Position numbers and translations under genes: made by a program. 64,000 nucleotides of DNA from Amycolatopsis sp. CA-128772 (GTDB lineage: Bacteria > Actinomycetota > Actinomycetes > Mycobacteriales > Pseudonocardiaceae). The notes below the pieces were generated by a model. It saw nothing but the letters and a program-made list of their open reading frames with translations, was not told the DNA's origin and searched no databases. Below, in pieces: positions 1 through 7,391 of this stretch (position 1 is the first letter of the stretch; each line of letters opens with the position of its first letter). The stretch is taken from the NCBI RefSeq assembly GCF_002904295.1, contig NZ_PPHG01000079.1, forward strand, positions 1 to 64,000, given 5' to 3'.

Positions 1-1
1 C

Positions 2-640
2 GCCGGGCAGCCCGCCCTGCCCGCCCAGCCGGCCCAGGCCGGTCCGCCGTCCGGGGTCCGGCCCGCGGCCGAACCGGCGGCCGGGAAGAGCCGCCGGAAG
101 CTGTGGAGCGTCGTCACGATCGCGGTGGCCGTCGTGGCCGCGCTCGTCGTCGGCGGGATCTTCGTCTTCCGCGACCGGGGGAACCAGGCCGAGAGCGGCC
201 GGACGCTCTCGCAGTACAACTTCAAGTTCGTCGCGCCCCAGGACTGGGTGCAGACCGACGACCGGGTCGCCGAGCGGCAGGTGGTGATCCACCCGCAGGA
301 GTCACCGGGCGGCAACGACCTCCTGGTGGCCCAGGAGTACGTGATGGACTACGACGCGACCGCCGACCCGCAGAAGCTCGTCGACGAGCTCAAGCGCAGC
401 GCGGACAACGATCCCGCGCGCTGGAGCGCGTTCAACCCGAGCCTGTCGTACGCCGGCAAGACCGTGATCGGGTACCACGAAAGCAAGCCGGACCGGCCGG
501 ACCTGCAGGTCGACTGGTACGTGGTGGCGAAGGGCCGGATCCGGGTCCACGTCGGCTGCCAGTACGCCACGGACGGGCTGCGGGACCGGGTCGGTGCCGC
601 GTGCACGCAGGCCGTGCGCACCGTCGAAATCCTCAACTGA
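2..640 (+). CDS. Type VII secretion-associated protein, Rv3446c-like (5' end outside window)
   Basis: The open frame runs in from the left edge, so the N-terminal part is missing. What is visible is a Pro/Ala-rich cytoplasmic stretch, a basic KSRRK segment, one membrane helix (from about VVTIAVAVVAALVV) and an extracytoplasmic domain of about 150 residues ending TVEILN. This architecture and the position just before two WXG100 genes and rplM match the C-terminal half of the Rv3446c family of the ESX-4 locus. The exact biochemical role of that family is unknown. It is likely a membrane component or accessory factor of the ESX-4 secretion machine whose core genes should lie upstream. The family call rests on pattern and synteny. 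Confidence 0.8.
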   Translation, partial: AGQPALPAQPAQAGPPSGVRPAAEPAAGKSRRKLWSVVTIAVAVVAALVVGGIFVFRDRGNQAESGRTLSQYNFKFVAPQDWVQTDDRVAERQVVIHPQESPGGNDLLVAQEYVMDYDATADPQKLVDELKRSADNDPARWSAFNPSLSYAGKTVIGYHESKPDRPDLQVDWYVVAKGRIRVHVGCQYATDGLRDRVGAACTQAVRTVEILN

Positions 641-655
641 GAGGCGGGCACGCGG

Positions 656-1003
656 GTGCCGTCCGGAGAATTCGAAAGCGCCGCGGCGTCCTTCCGGCGG
701 GCCGGCCAGGACGCGGTGACGCACGCGCGCCGCGTGGCCGGGACGGCGAAGGCGCGGAACCAGCGCCACCACAGCGAAAACGCCGACCTCCTGAAGCAGA
801 GCGGCCGCGGGACCAAGCCCGGCGACCCGACACCCGGCACGCTGCGCGCGGCCGCCGAACGGTTCCGCCGCGCCCGCGGGCTGGCGGTTCCGGCCGTTCA
901 CGATCCGGTTCCTTCGCGTTCGCAATCTTCCGCGCGAACCCCTCGACCGGGTGACGACGACGAAGACTTTTCCCAGATGCGAATTCTGCAACGCGATCAG
1001 TGA
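656..1003 (+). CDS. Small conserved hypothetical protein in the ESX-4 locus
   Basis: A 115-residue protein starting at a GTG 15 bases after the preceding stop, so probably co-transcribed with it. It is strongly basic in the middle (many Arg and Lys, including a SGRGTKPGDPTPG segment) and acidic near the end (GDDDEDFSQM). I see no signal peptide, membrane helix or WXG motif. The N-terminal helix (GEFESAAASFRRAGQDAV) could form a coiled coil. I do not recognise the function. The position between the Rv3446c-like gene and the WXG100 pair suggests an accessory or chaperone role in type VII secretion, which is inference only. Confidence 0.6.
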   Translation: MPSGEFESAAASFRRAGQDAVTHARRVAGTAKARNQRHHSENADLLKQSGRGTKPGDPTPGTLRAAAERFRRARGLAVPAVHDPVPSRSQSSARTPRPGDDDEDFSQMRILQRDQ

Positions 1004-1176
1004 AACCGCGTCGCCGGTTGCTGTGCGCGTGCTAATCCCGCTGGTAGAGAAGGCATTTCCGGGTGACGCCCCACTGGTTCGGGGTGTGCTGGAGATACCG
1101 GCGGCGACCGGTTCCCGGTGCGGGCGTTAACGCAAGCAACTACTTCCGGAAGAACCACGACAAGGGGGAACCGGAC

Positions 1177-1197
1177 ATGGCAGTGTCTGCGTCGTAG
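1177..1197 (+). other. Possible six-codon leader ORF upstream of the WXG100 pair
   Basis: An ATG at 1177 is preceded by AAGGGGG, a good ribosome-binding site, and is followed by five codons and a TAG (MAVSAS). The same spacing and sequence style (AGAAGGGGG then GACATG) recurs 80 bases downstream at the real WXG100 start. It could be a translated leader peptide, a duplicated initiation region, or chance. Confidence 0.3.
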
Positions 1198-1258
1198 GGC
1201 CGTACGAACGAACAAGCTTGGTTACGGCCAACTCCACATCACAGAAGGGGGTCCCGAC

Positions 1259-1585
1259 ATGAGCGGTGGGCCTGGTTTTCAGGGGACAGTCGCCCAGTTC
1301 ACCGATGCCGAAGGCAAGGTGACCGAGGTCCGGGCGCAGATGGACCAGAACCTCGCGACCCTGCGCGACCGCATCGAGGCCACCCGCGCCGGCTGGCAGG
1401 GTGAGGCCAAGAAGGCGTTCGACCACGTGATGCTGCGCTTCGACGACGACGCCCGCGGCATGGCGCAGGCGCTGCAGCGCATCGGTGAGCTGCTCCGCGA
1501 GGCCGGTTCCAAGTACGAGCGCTCCGAGCAGCAGCAGCAGGAGATCCTCAGCGCCGTCAACGCGGGCTTCGACCAGCTCGGCTGA
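1259..1585 (+). CDS. esxU: WXG100 protein, EsxU-like
   Basis: A 108-residue helical-hairpin protein. The ATG at 1259 is chosen because of the AGAAGGGG site 8-14 bases upstream and because it gives the usual WXG100 length; an in-frame start further up has no such site. The turn motif is W-Q-G (ATRAGWQGEAKKAF) near the middle, with heptad-like helices on both sides and a Gln-rich C-terminal helix. Proteins of this kind form heterodimers with a partner WXG100 protein and are exported by type VII systems. The next gene encodes the likely partner. By order before rplM it corresponds to esxU of ESX-4. Confidence 0.85.
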   Translation: MSGGPGFQGTVAQFTDAEGKVTEVRAQMDQNLATLRDRIEATRAGWQGEAKKAFDHVMLRFDDDARGMAQALQRIGELLREAGSKYERSEQQQQEILSAVNAGFDQLG

Positions 1586-1643
1586 GCGCCACCCGACTTT
1601 TCCGAACGCCACCTGAACTTCCTCCGCACAAAAGGAGCTCATC

Positions 1644-1937
1644 ATGCCTGACGCACCCGGCATTCTCGTCAATTACGCCACCATCCGCGCGGCCGCCGAC
1701 GACTGCACCCAGACCGGTGGCGAGCTGCAGACCGCCTTCGACCGCCTGAAGGACGACCTGAAGCCGCTGGTCACCACGTGGACCGGTTCCGCGAAGGAGC
1801 AGTACGACGCCGCCCAGCGCACCTGGGACCAGAAGTTCGAGGACCTGAAGCAGGTTCTGGCGCAGATCGCCGCCGCCCTGCCGCAGATCGCCGACGGCTA
1901 CCAGGCCACGGACAACGCCGTCGAAGGCCTGTTCTGA
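1644..1937 (+). CDS. esxT: WXG100 protein, EsxT-like
   Basis: A 97-residue WXG100 protein with the turn W-T-G (TTWTGSAKEQYDAA) at about residues 46-48 and two amphipathic helices. The start ATG is preceded by AAAGGAG. It lies 58 bases after the EsxU-like gene and before rplM, as esxT does in mycobacteria. The pair most likely folds as a heterodimer and is the substrate or structural partner of the ESX-4 translocase. A strong hairpin directly downstream ends the operon. Confidence 0.87.
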   Translation: MPDAPGILVNYATIRAAADDCTQTGGELQTAFDRLKDDLKPLVTTWTGSAKEQYDAAQRTWDQKFEDLKQVLAQIAAALPQIADGYQATDNAVEGLF

Positions 1938-1956
1938 GCCGCTAGCCCCGGAACCC

Positions 1957-1995
1957 ACGGCGGGCCCGCACTCCGGTGCGGGGCCCGCCGTTTTC
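1957..1995 (+). terminator. Rho-independent terminator after the WXG100 pair
   Basis: A GC-rich inverted repeat (ACGGCGGGCCCGCAC, loop TCCG, then the complement with one extra G) is followed by TTTTCCGTTT. It closes the ESX-4 transcript. Confidence 0.8.
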
Positions 1996-2102
1996 CGTTT
2001 GCGGGCAAGGAAAGCGGCGGGGGTGGTCTCCCCTCAAGGAGGCGCAACCGCCGCGCTCGGGCCCGACGCCGAAAGCCCTTTCCTGCGCCGCCGCCGACGG
2101 GC

Positions 2103-2801
2103 TCAGCGGGGCGCGCCGACCTCGTACTCGGGGCGGTCGTTCAGCACCCGCACCGTCACCTTCTTCTGCTGGCCGCCGATCGTCACCGTGCAGTCGAACG
2201 TCGTGCCGTTCTGCGTGGGCTCGTTCGCCGGGCACTGGGCGTTCTTCACGTCCGGCTCGCCGTAGTTCTCGTTCAGGACCTTCACCACACCGTCCTGAAG
2301 GGACTGCTGGTCCAGCACGTCGCCGCGGAACGCGCCCAGCAGCCACGCCGCGCCGCCGCCGAGGGCGAGCACCAGGACCGCGGCGAGCGCGATCAGTGCC
2401 GGCTTCTTCGACTTCGGCTTCTTCTCCGGCCCGGCCGGGAACGCGCCCAGGCCGCCGTACTGCGCCTGCTGGAACCCCTGGAACCCGCCGCCGTACTGCA
2501 GCTGGCCGTGGCCCGGCGTCGGCGGCTGCTGCTGCGGCGTCGGCTGGGACGGCGGCTGCCACGGCTGACCCGGCTGCCACGGCCCCGAGAACGAGCCCGA
2601 CGGCTGCCCCGGCTGCCACGGGCCGGTGTAGGACCCGGTGGCCGGGTCGGGGGTCTGCTGCCACTGCCCGGAATGCGGGCCGGTCGCCGCCTCGGGCGGG
2701 CCGCCGACGGGACCGGGCGGGCCGCCGGGCGAACCGCCGGGCGGGTTCGACGGCGGCTGCCACCACTGCTGCGGCGGCCGCGGGTCGGACGGCTGGGTCA
2801 T
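2103..2801 (-). CDS. DUF4333 membrane-anchored protein with Pro/Gln/Gly-rich N terminus
   Basis: A 232-residue protein. Residues 1-130 are low-complexity, rich in Pro, Gln, Gly and Trp, with repeated SGPWQPGQP-type segments, and are predicted cytoplasmic. A basic KKPKSKKPA patch leads into one membrane helix (about 135-157), followed by an 80-residue extracytoplasmic DUF4333 domain with two Cys (NAQCPANEP and FDCTVTIGG) that could form a disulphide. The domain family is of unknown function in actinobacterial envelopes. The start ATG has GAGG upstream. It is 27 bases downstream of the lipoprotein gene on the same strand, so the two are probably one operon. Confidence 0.75.
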   Translation of the reverse strand: MTQPSDPRPPQQWWQPPSNPPGGSPGGPPGPVGGPPEAATGPHSGQWQQTPDPATGSYTGPWQPGQPSGSFSGPWQPGQPWQPPSQPTPQQQPPTPGHGQLQYGGGFQGFQQAQYGGLGAFPAGPEKKPKSKKPALIALAAVLVLALGGGAAWLLGAFRGDVLDQQSLQDGVVKVLNENYGEPDVKNAQCPANEPTQNGTTFDCTVTIGGQQKKVTVRVLNDRPEYEVGAPR

Positions 2802-2828
2802 CGGAGATCACCTCGGGTCGTGGCCATT

Positions 2829-3722
2829 TCAGCTGCCCTGCGCTTCGCCGAGCCGGCGGTAGAAGTCGTCCATCGCCGCCCGGTCCGGCAGCACCGTGAT
2901 CTGGCTCGCGTCCGGCAGCTTCGGCATGTCCTGCAGGCTCGCCTTGCCGGTGAACCGGAACTCGTACTTGAGCTCGACCTGGTGGCCGTCGCCGGCGAAC
3001 TTGGCCTCCATCGCGAACGAGGCCAGGCTGCCGTCCGGGTTCAGCGTGATCGTCGCCGGGACCGCGGCCTTCTTCAGCTCCGGCCCGACCTGGCCGGTGA
3101 TGCTCGGCGGCAGGATCTCCACCTTGTCCTTGACGAAGATCCCGAACGGCACGTTCACGGTCAGCGCGGTCTTGCCGTCGCCGAGGCTCTTCGCCCCGCG
3201 GACCGCGCGCTTGTCGGCCTCGTAGGCCTCCACGGTCGAGTCGGCCATCCGGCACGGCGTCAGCACCCCGCCCCAGGCGCACGGCACGACCAGGCCGCCC
3301 TCCGGCTTCGGCATCGACACCCACGCCGTCGGCGAGACGCCCTTCTGCACGTACACCGGGCCGAGGTAGGTGTACTCCACCGTGCCGTCCGCGGGCGTGT
3401 ACGTGTCGATGATCTCGTCCGGGTTCTTCTGCGACCGGTGCCGCACCGCCCGGCTCTCCGGGCTGCCGGTGCGCGCCGACGTGACGGTGCTGTGGATCCA
3501 CTTGTCGTCGAACTTGAAGTAGGCGTCCAGCGAGTTGGTGACGTCGCGCGAGTCCGTGATGGCGTCCGAGAGCTTGCCGATGATCTGCTCGAACTTGGCG
3601 CCGACGTAGTCCGCTGCGTCGTCGCCCTTCGGCAGCGCGGTGCCCGCCTTCGCTGTGCCGCAGGCGCTGACCAGGGCCAGCAGGGCGCCCAGGACGAAGA
3701 TCGCCGTCGGTCGTTTGCTCAT
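2829..3722 (-). CDS. Putative lipoprotein of unknown function
   Basis: A 297-residue protein with a lipoprotein signal: MSKRPTAIFV start, hydrophobic core and a VSAC lipobox with the acceptor Cys at residue 21. The ATG at 3722 is preferred over longer in-frame starts because it places the signal peptide at the N terminus. The mature part is mixed alpha/beta, ending with a YRRLGEAQ helix. I do not recognise a named domain. It is first in a two-gene unit with the DUF4333 gene, which suggests a shared envelope role. Many Pseudonocardiaceae carry lipoproteins of this sort near rplM, but I cannot assign a function. Confidence 0.7.
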   Translation of the reverse strand: MSKRPTAIFVLGALLALVSACGTAKAGTALPKGDDAADYVGAKFEQIIGKLSDAITDSRDVTNSLDAYFKFDDKWIHSTVTSARTGSPESRAVRHRSQKNPDEIIDTYTPADGTVEYTYLGPVYVQKGVSPTAWVSMPKPEGGLVVPCAWGGVLTPCRMADSTVEAYEADKRAVRGAKSLGDGKTALTVNVPFGIFVKDKVEILPPSITGQVGPELKKAAVPATITLNPDGSLASFAMEAKFAGDGHQVELKYEFRFTGKASLQDMPKLPDASQITVLPDRAAMDDFYRRLGEAQGS

Positions 3723-3983
3723 GCCGTCCCCTGCTCGACTGGTGCCGTCCGGATGGCCCCATCCTCGCGTGTCGCGGTGACGCGTGCAGGCGGTTCGGCG
3801 GGGAAATCCGGTAGGGTCCCGGCTGCGCCCGGGCCGTCCAGAGCCTAATATGGGTGCATCCACCACCCCCCATGCGCGGGTGCGGTGACCGTGGGGGTAT
3901 CTTCATATGTCGTTGTGCGCTGCGGCGCGTAAGCGCTAGGCCCGCACAGAACCCACACGCAATGTTGACGACGAGGTAGACCC

Positions 3984-4436
3984 TTGCCCACGTACAGCCC
4001 CAAGCCCGGCGACGTCACTCGTGCCTGGCACGTGATCGACGCCGAGGATGTCGTGCTCGGACGGCTGGCGACCGAGGTCGCCACGCTGCTGCGCGGCAAG
4101 CACAAGCCGACCTACGCCCCGCACGTGGACACCGGTGACTTCGTCATCATCGTCAACGCCGAGAAGGTCGCGCTCACCGGTAACAAGCGCGAGCAGAAGT
4201 TCGCGTACCGGCACAGCGGTTACCCGGGCGGCCTGCGGAAGCGCTCGTTCGGCGAGCTGCTGGACACCAAGCCCGAGCACCTTGTCGAGAAGGTCGTCAA
4301 GGGCATGCTGCCGAAGAACAAGCTCGGCCGCGCCCAGGCGAAGAAGCTGAAGGTGTACGCCGGCTCGCAGCACCCGCACGCCGCGCAGCAGCCGCAGGCG
4401 CGCGAGATCACCAAGATCGCGCAGGTCGCGCAGTGA
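3984..4436 (+). CDS. rplM: 50S ribosomal protein L13
   Basis: A 150-residue protein with the L13 signature pattern: AWHVIDAEDVVLGRLAT, LLRGKHKPTYAP, then YRHSGYPGGL and GMLPKNKLGR, ending in the VYAGSQHPHAAQQP block. L13 is an early-assembling large-subunit protein that contacts 23S rRNA. The start is a TTG at 3984, chosen by alignment to the family N terminus (P-T-Y-x-P-K). Its C terminus overlaps rpsI by four bases (GTGA), so the two are translationally coupled. The upstream 260 bases should hold the promoter and leader. Confidence 0.97.
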   Translation: MPTYSPKPGDVTRAWHVIDAEDVVLGRLATEVATLLRGKHKPTYAPHVDTGDFVIIVNAEKVALTGNKREQKFAYRHSGYPGGLRKRSFGELLDTKPEHLVEKVVKGMLPKNKLGRAQAKKLKVYAGSQHPHAAQQPQAREITKIAQVAQ

Positions 4437-4972
4437 GTGAGGAACAGTCTGTGACCAGCACCGAGACCGAGACCCCCGAGGTCGTCGAGGCCACCGAGGC
4501 GACCGAGACCGGCGCCGTCGCGACCAGCGAGACCCCGGTCGCCACCAGCGAGTCCGCTGCCGCACCGCGCCCGTCGCGTGCCGCCGGCGGCAACGCGCAG
4601 ACCGTCGGCCGCCGCAAGGAAGCCGTCGTCCGCGTGCGGGTCGTCCCGGGCACCGGTGTGTTCAAGCTCAACGGCCGCACCCTCGAGGAGTACTTCCCGA
4701 ACAAGGTGCACCAGCAGCTCATCCGCGAGCCGCTGGTCACGGTCGAGAAGCCGGACTCGTTCGACATCTTCGCCAACCTCCACGGCGGCGGCGTCTCCGG
4801 TCAGGCCGGCGCGCTGCGCCTGGCGATCGCCCGTGCGCTCGTCGAGGTCGACGCCGACGACCGCCCGGCCCTCAAGAAGGCTGGCTTCCTGACCCGTGAC
4901 GCGCGCGCCACGGAGCGGAAGAAGTACGGCCTCAAGAAGGCCCGCAAGGCCCCGCAGTACAGCAAGCGCTGA
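4433..4972 (+). CDS. rpsI: 30S ribosomal protein S9
   Basis: A 179-residue protein. The first 45 residues are an acidic Thr/Glu/Ala-rich extension common in actinobacterial S9. The conserved body follows (GRRKEAVVRVRV, GVFKLNGRTLEEYFPN, GGGVSGQAGALRLAIARAL) and it ends in the canonical KAPQYSKR tail, whose last Arg reaches the P-site tRNA in the ribosome. The GTG start overlaps the rplM stop. A near-perfect hairpin follows the stop codon. Confidence 0.97.
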   Translation: MSEEQSVTSTETETPEVVEATEATETGAVATSETPVATSESAAAPRPSRAAGGNAQTVGRRKEAVVRVRVVPGTGVFKLNGRTLEEYFPNKVHQQLIREPLVTVEKPDSFDIFANLHGGGVSGQAGALRLAIARALVEVDADDRPALKKAGFLTRDARATERKKYGLKKARKAPQYSKR

Positions 4973-4992
4973 TCGCGCCCCTGGCGCAACCC

Positions 4993-5036
4993 ACCGGAGC
5001 GCCCATCCGTCCATCGGATGGGCGCTCCGGTGTTTT
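4993..5036 (+). terminator. Strong terminator after rplM-rpsI
   Basis: A perfect 17-bp inverted repeat (4993-5009 and 5015-5031) around a TCCAT loop is followed by GTTTTCC. It separates the ribosomal protein operon from glmM. Confidence 0.9.
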
Positions 5037-5156
5037 CCAGACCCGGCGTTTCCCGGGGTGTGTCGGTTCCGTGGTCCGGAGCGACACTCGGGGGTGGGGT
5101 AACGCGGTCCACCCACGTCGCTAGGTTGTCGTGGTCATCCACAAGGAGGTCGATCG

Positions 5157-6491
5157 ATGGCTCGCCTGTTCGGTACCGACGGGGTACGTGGCCTGGCCAA
5201 CGCCGAGCTGACGCCGGAGCTGGCCCTGGCGCTGGCGGCCAGCGCCGCCCGCGTGCTGGCCGCGCATGACCGCTCGCACCGGCCGGTCGCGGTCGTCGGC
5301 CGTGACCCGCGCGCCAGCGGCGAGATGCTCGAAGCCGCCGTCGTCGCCGGTCTCACCTCCGCGGGAGCCGACGTCCTGCGCGTCGGCGTGCTGCCGACGC
5401 CGGCCGTCGCCTACCTGGTCGGCTCGCTCGAAGCCGACCTGGGCGTGATGATCTCCGCGTCGCACAACCCGATGCCCGACAACGGCATCAAGCTCTTCGC
5501 CGCGGGCGGGCACAAGCTCCCCGACGGCATCGAGGACGAGATCGAAGCCGGCCTCGCGGACGGCAAGATCCGCCCGACCGGGGCCGGTGTGGGCCGCGTC
5601 ACCGACGTCGAGGACGCTCTCGACCGCTACGCCACCCACCTGGTCGACGCGACGCCGCACCCGCTCGCCGGGCTGAAGGTCGTCGTCGACTGCGCGAACG
5701 GGGCGTCGTCGGCCGCCGCGCCCGAGATCTACCGCCGGGCGGGCGCCGAGGTGGTCGCGCTGTTCGCCGAGCCGGACGGCGTCAACATCAACCAGCACTG
5801 CGGCTCGAACCACCCGGAGAAGCTGCGCAAGGCCGTCGTCGAGCACGGCGCCGACCTCGGTATCGCGCACGACGGCGACGCCGACCGCTGCGTGGCCGTC
5901 GACTCCGCGGGTGAGCTGGTGGACGGCGACCAGATCATGGCGGTGCTGGCGCTGGCGCTGGCCGAGGCCGGCGAGCTGACCAAGGACACGCTGGTCGCCA
6001 CCGTGATGAGCAACCTGGGCCTGCACCTGGCCATGAAGGCGCACGGCATCTCCGTGGTCACGGCCGCGGTGGGCGACCGGTACGTCCTCGAGGAGCTGCG
6101 GGCCGGCGGCTTCGCGCTCGGCGGCGAGCAGTCCGGTCACGTCGTCCTCCCGGCCCACGCCACCACCGGCGACGGCCTGCTCACCGCGCTGCGCCTGATG
6201 AGCCGGATGGCCGAGACGGGCAAGTCTCTGGCCGACCTGGCTGCGGTGATGAACCGGCTGCCGCAGGTGCTGGTCAACGTGCCGGTGGCCGACAAGGCCG
6301 CCGTCGCCGGCTCCTCCGAGGTCCGCGACGCCGTCGGCCAGGTCGAAGCCGAGCTGGGCGAGGAAGGCCGGGTGCTGCTGCGCCCGTCCGGCACCGAGCA
6401 GCTGGTCCGCGTGATGGTCGAGGCCCCGGCGCAGTCGACGGCCCAGGCCGCGGCCGACCGTCTGGCCGGCGTCGTTTCAGCCGTTTCCTGA
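5157..6491 (+). CDS. glmM: Phosphoglucosamine mutase
   Basis: A 444-residue cytoplasmic enzyme that converts glucosamine-6-phosphate to glucosamine-1-phosphate, the step after GlmS on the way to UDP-GlcNAc. The active-site loop ISASHNPMPDNG puts the phosphoserine at Ser102, the same number as in E. coli. The metal-binding loop HDGDADR and the sugar loop GGEQSGH are intact, and the C-terminal phosphate-binding loop RPSGTEQLVRVM is present. The start ATG has AAGGAGG upstream. It ends inside the 3' end of the convergent P450-like gene (15-base overlap). Confidence 0.97.
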   Translation: MARLFGTDGVRGLANAELTPELALALAASAARVLAAHDRSHRPVAVVGRDPRASGEMLEAAVVAGLTSAGADVLRVGVLPTPAVAYLVGSLEADLGVMISASHNPMPDNGIKLFAAGGHKLPDGIEDEIEAGLADGKIRPTGAGVGRVTDVEDALDRYATHLVDATPHPLAGLKVVVDCANGASSAAAPEIYRRAGAEVVALFAEPDGVNINQHCGSNHPEKLRKAVVEHGADLGIAHDGDADRCVAVDSAGELVDGDQIMAVLALALAEAGELTKDTLVATVMSNLGLHLAMKAHGISVVTAAVGDRYVLEELRAGGFALGGEQSGHVVLPAHATTGDGLLTALRLMSRMAETGKSLADLAAVMNRLPQVLVNVPVADKAAVAGSSEVRDAVGQVEAELGEEGRVLLRPSGTEQLVRVMVEAPAQSTAQAAADRLAGVVSAVS

Positions 6492-7361
6492 CGCGAGGGT
6501 GACCACGGCCCGCTCCGGGCCGTGGAACACCGGGTGGGTCTTCCAGCGGACTTCGCCCACCCGGCACCCGCCGTCGAGCAGCTTCGCCAGTGCGGTGAGC
6601 GCGATCTCGCCCTCGGCCACCGCGACACCGGAACCCGGGCACGCGTGCCGGCCGAGGCCGAACGGCAGGCCGTCGGCCAGCGAGATCGCCACCGGGCCGT
6701 CCGGGCCGAAGCGCAGGACGTACCGGGCCGGGCAGATCGCCGCCACCAGCTCCCGCACGGTCCGCGGCCCCGCCGTCGCGAGTTCGAGGCCGGCGCAGGC
6801 CAGGAAGTTCAGCGAGTTCTCGTAGGCCGCGTGCGCCAGCACCACGGCGTTGATCACCAGCTCGTCCTCGTCGAGCCGCCCGGCCGCGTGGGCGTCCCGC
6901 AGCGCCGTCAGCCCGCCCGGCCCGGCCGCGGTCCGGCTCAGCTGCACCGCGAGCCGGAACGCCGCCGCCTGCCCGGCCCGGTCGGCGCCGCCGAAGACGT
7001 CGAGGTTCGCCGTGGTCGCTTCCAGGCGGTCCAGGAATTCGTCGTCCAGGTCGACCCCGAGCACCGCCGACGTCACCACCCCCGCCACCGGCCGCGCGAA
7101 GTCGCGGACGAGGTCGAACGACGTCCCCAGCCCGGCCACCACGGCCTCGATCCGCACCCGGAGGGAGTCGGGGACCGGCTCCAGCCCGGCGATGATCTCC
7201 CGCAGCACCGCGCGCACGCGGGTGTGCGCTTCGCCGTCCCGCAGCAGCAGGCTGGGTGAGCCGCCGCCGGGATCCGACGTCAGCTCGGGGGAGCGCAGGG
7301 CGCGGGCGCACGCGTCGCGGCCGGAGACCACCCCGATGCCGTGCCGTTCGAACTCGTCCAT
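6477..7361 (-). CDS. Miniature, degenerate cytochrome P450-like protein
   Basis: A 294-residue protein, against about 400 for a bacterial P450. The C-helix pattern is present (DGEAHTRVR, near residue 46) and the haem loop FGLGRHACPG places the thiolate Cys at 241. The I-helix resembles the family (HAAYENSLNF). The K-helix ExxR motif is missing: TVRELVAAICPARYVL has Glu but Ala where Arg should be. Only about 37 residues separate that Glu from the haem Cys, about half the usual distance, so the meander region is largely absent. The N terminus is also shortened. It is divergent from the acyl-AMP ligase and carrier protein genes and may act on a carrier-bound acyl chain, or may bind rather than oxidise it. 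Confidence 0.75.
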   Translation of the reverse strand: MDEFERHGIGVVSGRDACARALRSPELTSDPGGGSPSLLLRDGEAHTRVRAVLREIIAGLEPVPDSLRVRIEAVVAGLGTSFDLVRDFARPVAGVVTSAVLGVDLDDEFLDRLEATTANLDVFGGADRAGQAAAFRLAVQLSRTAAGPGGLTALRDAHAAGRLDEDELVINAVVLAHAAYENSLNFLACAGLELATAGPRTVRELVAAICPARYVLRFGPDGPVAISLADGLPFGLGRHACPGSGVAVAEGEIALTALAKLLDGGCRVGEVRWKTHPVFHGPERAVVTLASGNG

Positions 7362-7391
7362 CGCTGCGACACGGTAGGGCAGGATGGGGCC

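Noticed and set aside
1942..3906. A 650-codon minus-strand open frame across the DUF4333 and lipoprotein genes
   Set aside because: It is very rich in Arg, Gly and Pro, and lies out of frame with two genes that have clear signal, lipobox and domain features.
3723..3983. An L13 leader RNA upstream of rplM
   Set aside because: No conserved structure could be recognised by eye; a covariance-model search would be needed.
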